Shown here in pieces: positions 6,234 through 7,191 of a DNA stretch of 7,191 nucleotides. Origin of the DNA: an uncultured Erysipelotrichaceae bacterium (GTDB lineage Bacteria > Bacillota_I > Bacilli_A > Erysipelotrichales > Erysipelotrichaceae); contig CALUZL010000117.1 in NCBI GenBank assembly GCA_944325295.1, forward strand, positions 1 through 7,191, in the 5' to 3' direction. The notes under the pieces were generated by a model. It was given only the letters and a program-made list of their open reading frames with translations, did not search any database and had not been told where the DNA came from. How positions within the stretch are numbered: the first letter of the stretch is position 1; the number at the start of each line of letters is the position of its first letter. The position numbers and the translations under genes are program-made.

Positions 6234-6244
6234 TTGATCTATTC
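6228..6244 (+). terminator. Small hairpin at the end of the 15-codon ORF
   Basis: GAATAG (6228-6233) pairs perfectly with CTATTC (6239-6244) around a 5-base loop, TTGAT. A T-rich stretch, ATATTTTGTACGTTTTT, follows. The stem contains the stop codon of the peptide ORF, so a ribosome finishing the peptide would cover it. With only 6 bp and two G-C pairs it is weak; it may be an attenuator-like element or chance. Confidence 0.3.
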
Positions 6245-6325
6245 ATATTTTGTACGTTTTTAGTCTATTTCAACAGATAATTAAAATCACAAAAATGTAT
6301 AACTTAACAAAGAAAGGAGAGCAAG

Positions 6326-6535
6326 GTAAGGAAGAGATTGTTTAGTGTTTTGTTGGTCGTGTTAATGGTTTTGACTTTAATGCCGACTAGTATTTTTGCG
6401 GAAGAAACAACGATATATGACGATGGTTATCGCAAAATCGTTGAATCATATGAAAGTGGCAAAAAAAGCATTAACTTTTATATATTGATGGTGAACCTCA
6501 CGACTTCACTCAACTACACGCTTGCAGAGTTTTAG
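6326..6535 (+). pseudogene. Secreted-protein gene remnant with lost start codon
   Basis: The reading frame encodes RKRLFSVLLVVLMVLTLM, then PTSIFA and EE, a clear Sec signal peptide with cleavage expected after SIFA. AAGGAG (6314-6319) sits 6 bases before codon 6326, exactly where a start codon belongs, but that codon is GTA. A single G-to-A change from GTG explains this. Translation from TTG 6338 is possible, since AAGG lies at 6328-6331, but it would lose the basic RKR head of the signal. After about 40 residues of mature sequence (ETTIYDDGYRKIVESYESG) the frame ends at TAG 6533. An alternative frame from about 6472 reads YIDGEPHDFTQLHACRVLA and ends at TAG 6547, suggesting a small indel in the TTTTATATATT tract. 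No family is recognised. It is probably a decayed gene; a short secreted protein from TTG is the alternative. Confidence 0.5.
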
Positions 6536-6556
6536 CCGGAATATACTAGTCTGATC

Positions 6557-6847
6557 ATGAAAAGAAACTATTTTAGTCTTATTAAACAATTTTTAGATCT
6601 TGGTTATATCCCAAGATCTAAAGTTAAGAAATTCATTGTATGGACTATAGTCGAATTATTATCGATCTTACTATCTATTTTGATTTTGTATTTTTTAAAG
6701 AAATATAAATTCTTAGTAACTGTTTCTAATACAACTATCGATCTCATTTTTGATTGTATTTTGGTTGCAATACTTTCTCTTGGTTTTTTTGACAACGTCG
6801 TTAGATTATATGAAGTTATAACAAAAAAACTTAAAAGGGATGTATAA
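6557..6847 (+). CDS. Hypothetical two-helix membrane protein, 96 residues
   Basis: Unrecognised small membrane protein. Residues 26-47 (IVWTIVELLSILLSILILYF) and 61-78 (IDLIFDCILVAILSLGFF) are predicted membrane spans. A basic N-terminus (RSKVKK) and a basic C-terminus (ITKKLKRDV) suggest both ends face the cytoplasm. The base composition is clearly more AT-rich than in the genes to the left. No SD is visible before ATG 6557. The frame is the same as that of the broken secreted-protein ORF, separated by a single TAG at 6533 plus seven codons, so it could once have been the C-terminal part of a longer protein. A stand-alone gene, a remnant, or a chance hydrophobic ORF in AT-rich DNA all remain possible. 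Confidence 0.45.
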   Translation: MKRNYFSLIKQFLDLGYIPRSKVKKFIVWTIVELLSILLSILILYFLKKYKFLVTVSNTTIDLIFDCILVAILSLGFFDNVVRLYEVITKKLKRDV

Positions 6848-6983
6848 AACTCTCAGCAAATTCTTTAGAATACAATAACGAATTAGGAAATTGCGGTACT
6901 TTAACGAATATAAATACTCTTGCTATATTTACAATCTGGAACCAAGATGATCTTTATGAATAAATAGCAAAATCTTCAAGCTT
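6848..6983. other. AT-rich stretch without a recognised gene
   Basis: Nothing firm is seen here. One + strand frame stays open from 6835 to a TAA at 6961 (containing LEYNNELGNCGTLTNINTLA) but has no start codon or SD. It may be a remnant of a C-terminus or simply chance. No terminator or good promoter was found. Confidence 0.4.
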
Positions 6984-7191
6984 ATGAAATACAGTGGCAA
7001 AATATTGTTTGGCATCTTCTTAATGCTATACATCATTCTATTTATCTTTAATATCTATAGTGATCTAAACAATAGTGGAACGATATCATCACACACCATA
7101 GTCATCTTCGTATGTGTTCTAGTGTCTGCTGATGTTGTCATGAGAATGAAAACTAGCTTGTCTAAAAAAAAAAAAAAAAAATATCTAATAA
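6984..7191 (+). CDS. Hypothetical two-helix membrane protein, 3' end outside window
   Basis: The frame opens at ATG 6984 and is still open at the window edge after 69 codons. Residues 6-25 (KILFGIFLMLYIILFIFNIY) and 36-54 (HTIVIFVCVLVSADVVM) are predicted membrane spans, with a short polar loop SDLNNSG between them. A basic tail, MRMKTSLS, is then followed by six Lys codons, all AAA. No SD precedes the start. Size and layout resemble the 96-residue protein upstream, although no sequence similarity is obvious. The family is not recognised. The A18 run makes the frame beyond residue 60 unreliable, because a one-base error would change everything downstream. Confidence 0.4.
   Translation, partial: MKYSGKILFGIFLMLYIILFIFNIYSDLNNSGTISSHTIVIFVCVLVSADVVMRMKTSLSKKKKKKYLI
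7164..7181. repeat. Poly-A tract of 18 bases
   Basis: Eighteen consecutive A residues lie within the last open frame. A homopolymer this long is rare in bacterial coding DNA and prone to replication slippage, transcriptional slippage and sequencing error. Confidence 0.95.

Noticed and set aside
6295..6345. 16-codon ORF MYNLTKKGEQGKEEIV
   Set aside because: It has no SD of its own. Its Lys/Gly/Glu-rich middle is simply the translation of the purine-rich SD region of the next gene.
6533..6535. TAG read as an amino acid to join the secreted ORF and the 96-residue ORF
   Set aside because: TAG is the normal stop of the aldo/keto reductase, flavodoxin, EIIA and MATE genes here, so genome-wide recoding is excluded. 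No local suppressor signal is visible.

Overview
The window looks like the chromosome of a low- to mid-GC Firmicute (Bacillota). The evidence is Shine-Dalgarno (SD) sequences of the AGAGGT/AGGAG type, a short lipoprotein signal, SigA-type promoter spacing, and protein families typical of anaerobic gut or oral Firmicutes. The exact genus cannot be fixed from sequence alone. TAG, TGA and TAA all end intact genes, so the standard bacterial code applies.

Left part (3-2349, + strand): a redox operon. It has the C-terminal two thirds of an aldo/keto reductase, a lipoprotein fusing a flavodoxin domain to a cyclophilin-like domain, and a flavodoxin-fold oxidoreductase. The last carries a cysteine motif with the same spacing as iron-sulfur flavoproteins. 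Short gaps and an SD overlapping a stop codon indicate co-transcription. A weak hairpin and an extended -10 element follow. Next is a GNAT acetyltransferase gene (2461-2978) whose first 14 codons are in a different frame from the rest; one A missing from an A-run explains this.

Middle part (2993-5964): on the - strand, an FRG-domain protein is followed after one base by a 61-residue two-helix membrane protein. Divergent from these, across an 82-base gap with a tandem 9-base repeat, lie a stand-alone PTS EIIA(Glc)-type protein and a MATE efflux transporter. A 14-bp perfect stem terminator closes this unit.

Right part (about 6050-7191): a more AT-rich and poorly organised stretch. It has a near-consensus promoter with a strong SD in front of only a 15-codon ORF. 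Then comes a broken secreted-protein gene: its SD faces GTA instead of a start codon, and the frame is disturbed downstream. Two unrecognised small two-helix membrane proteins follow, the second running off the window through an 18-base A tract. This right end is the most unusual region. It may be a decaying gene remnant or a locus of small peptides and membrane proteins. No CRISPR array, rRNA, tRNA or convincing insertion sequence was seen.
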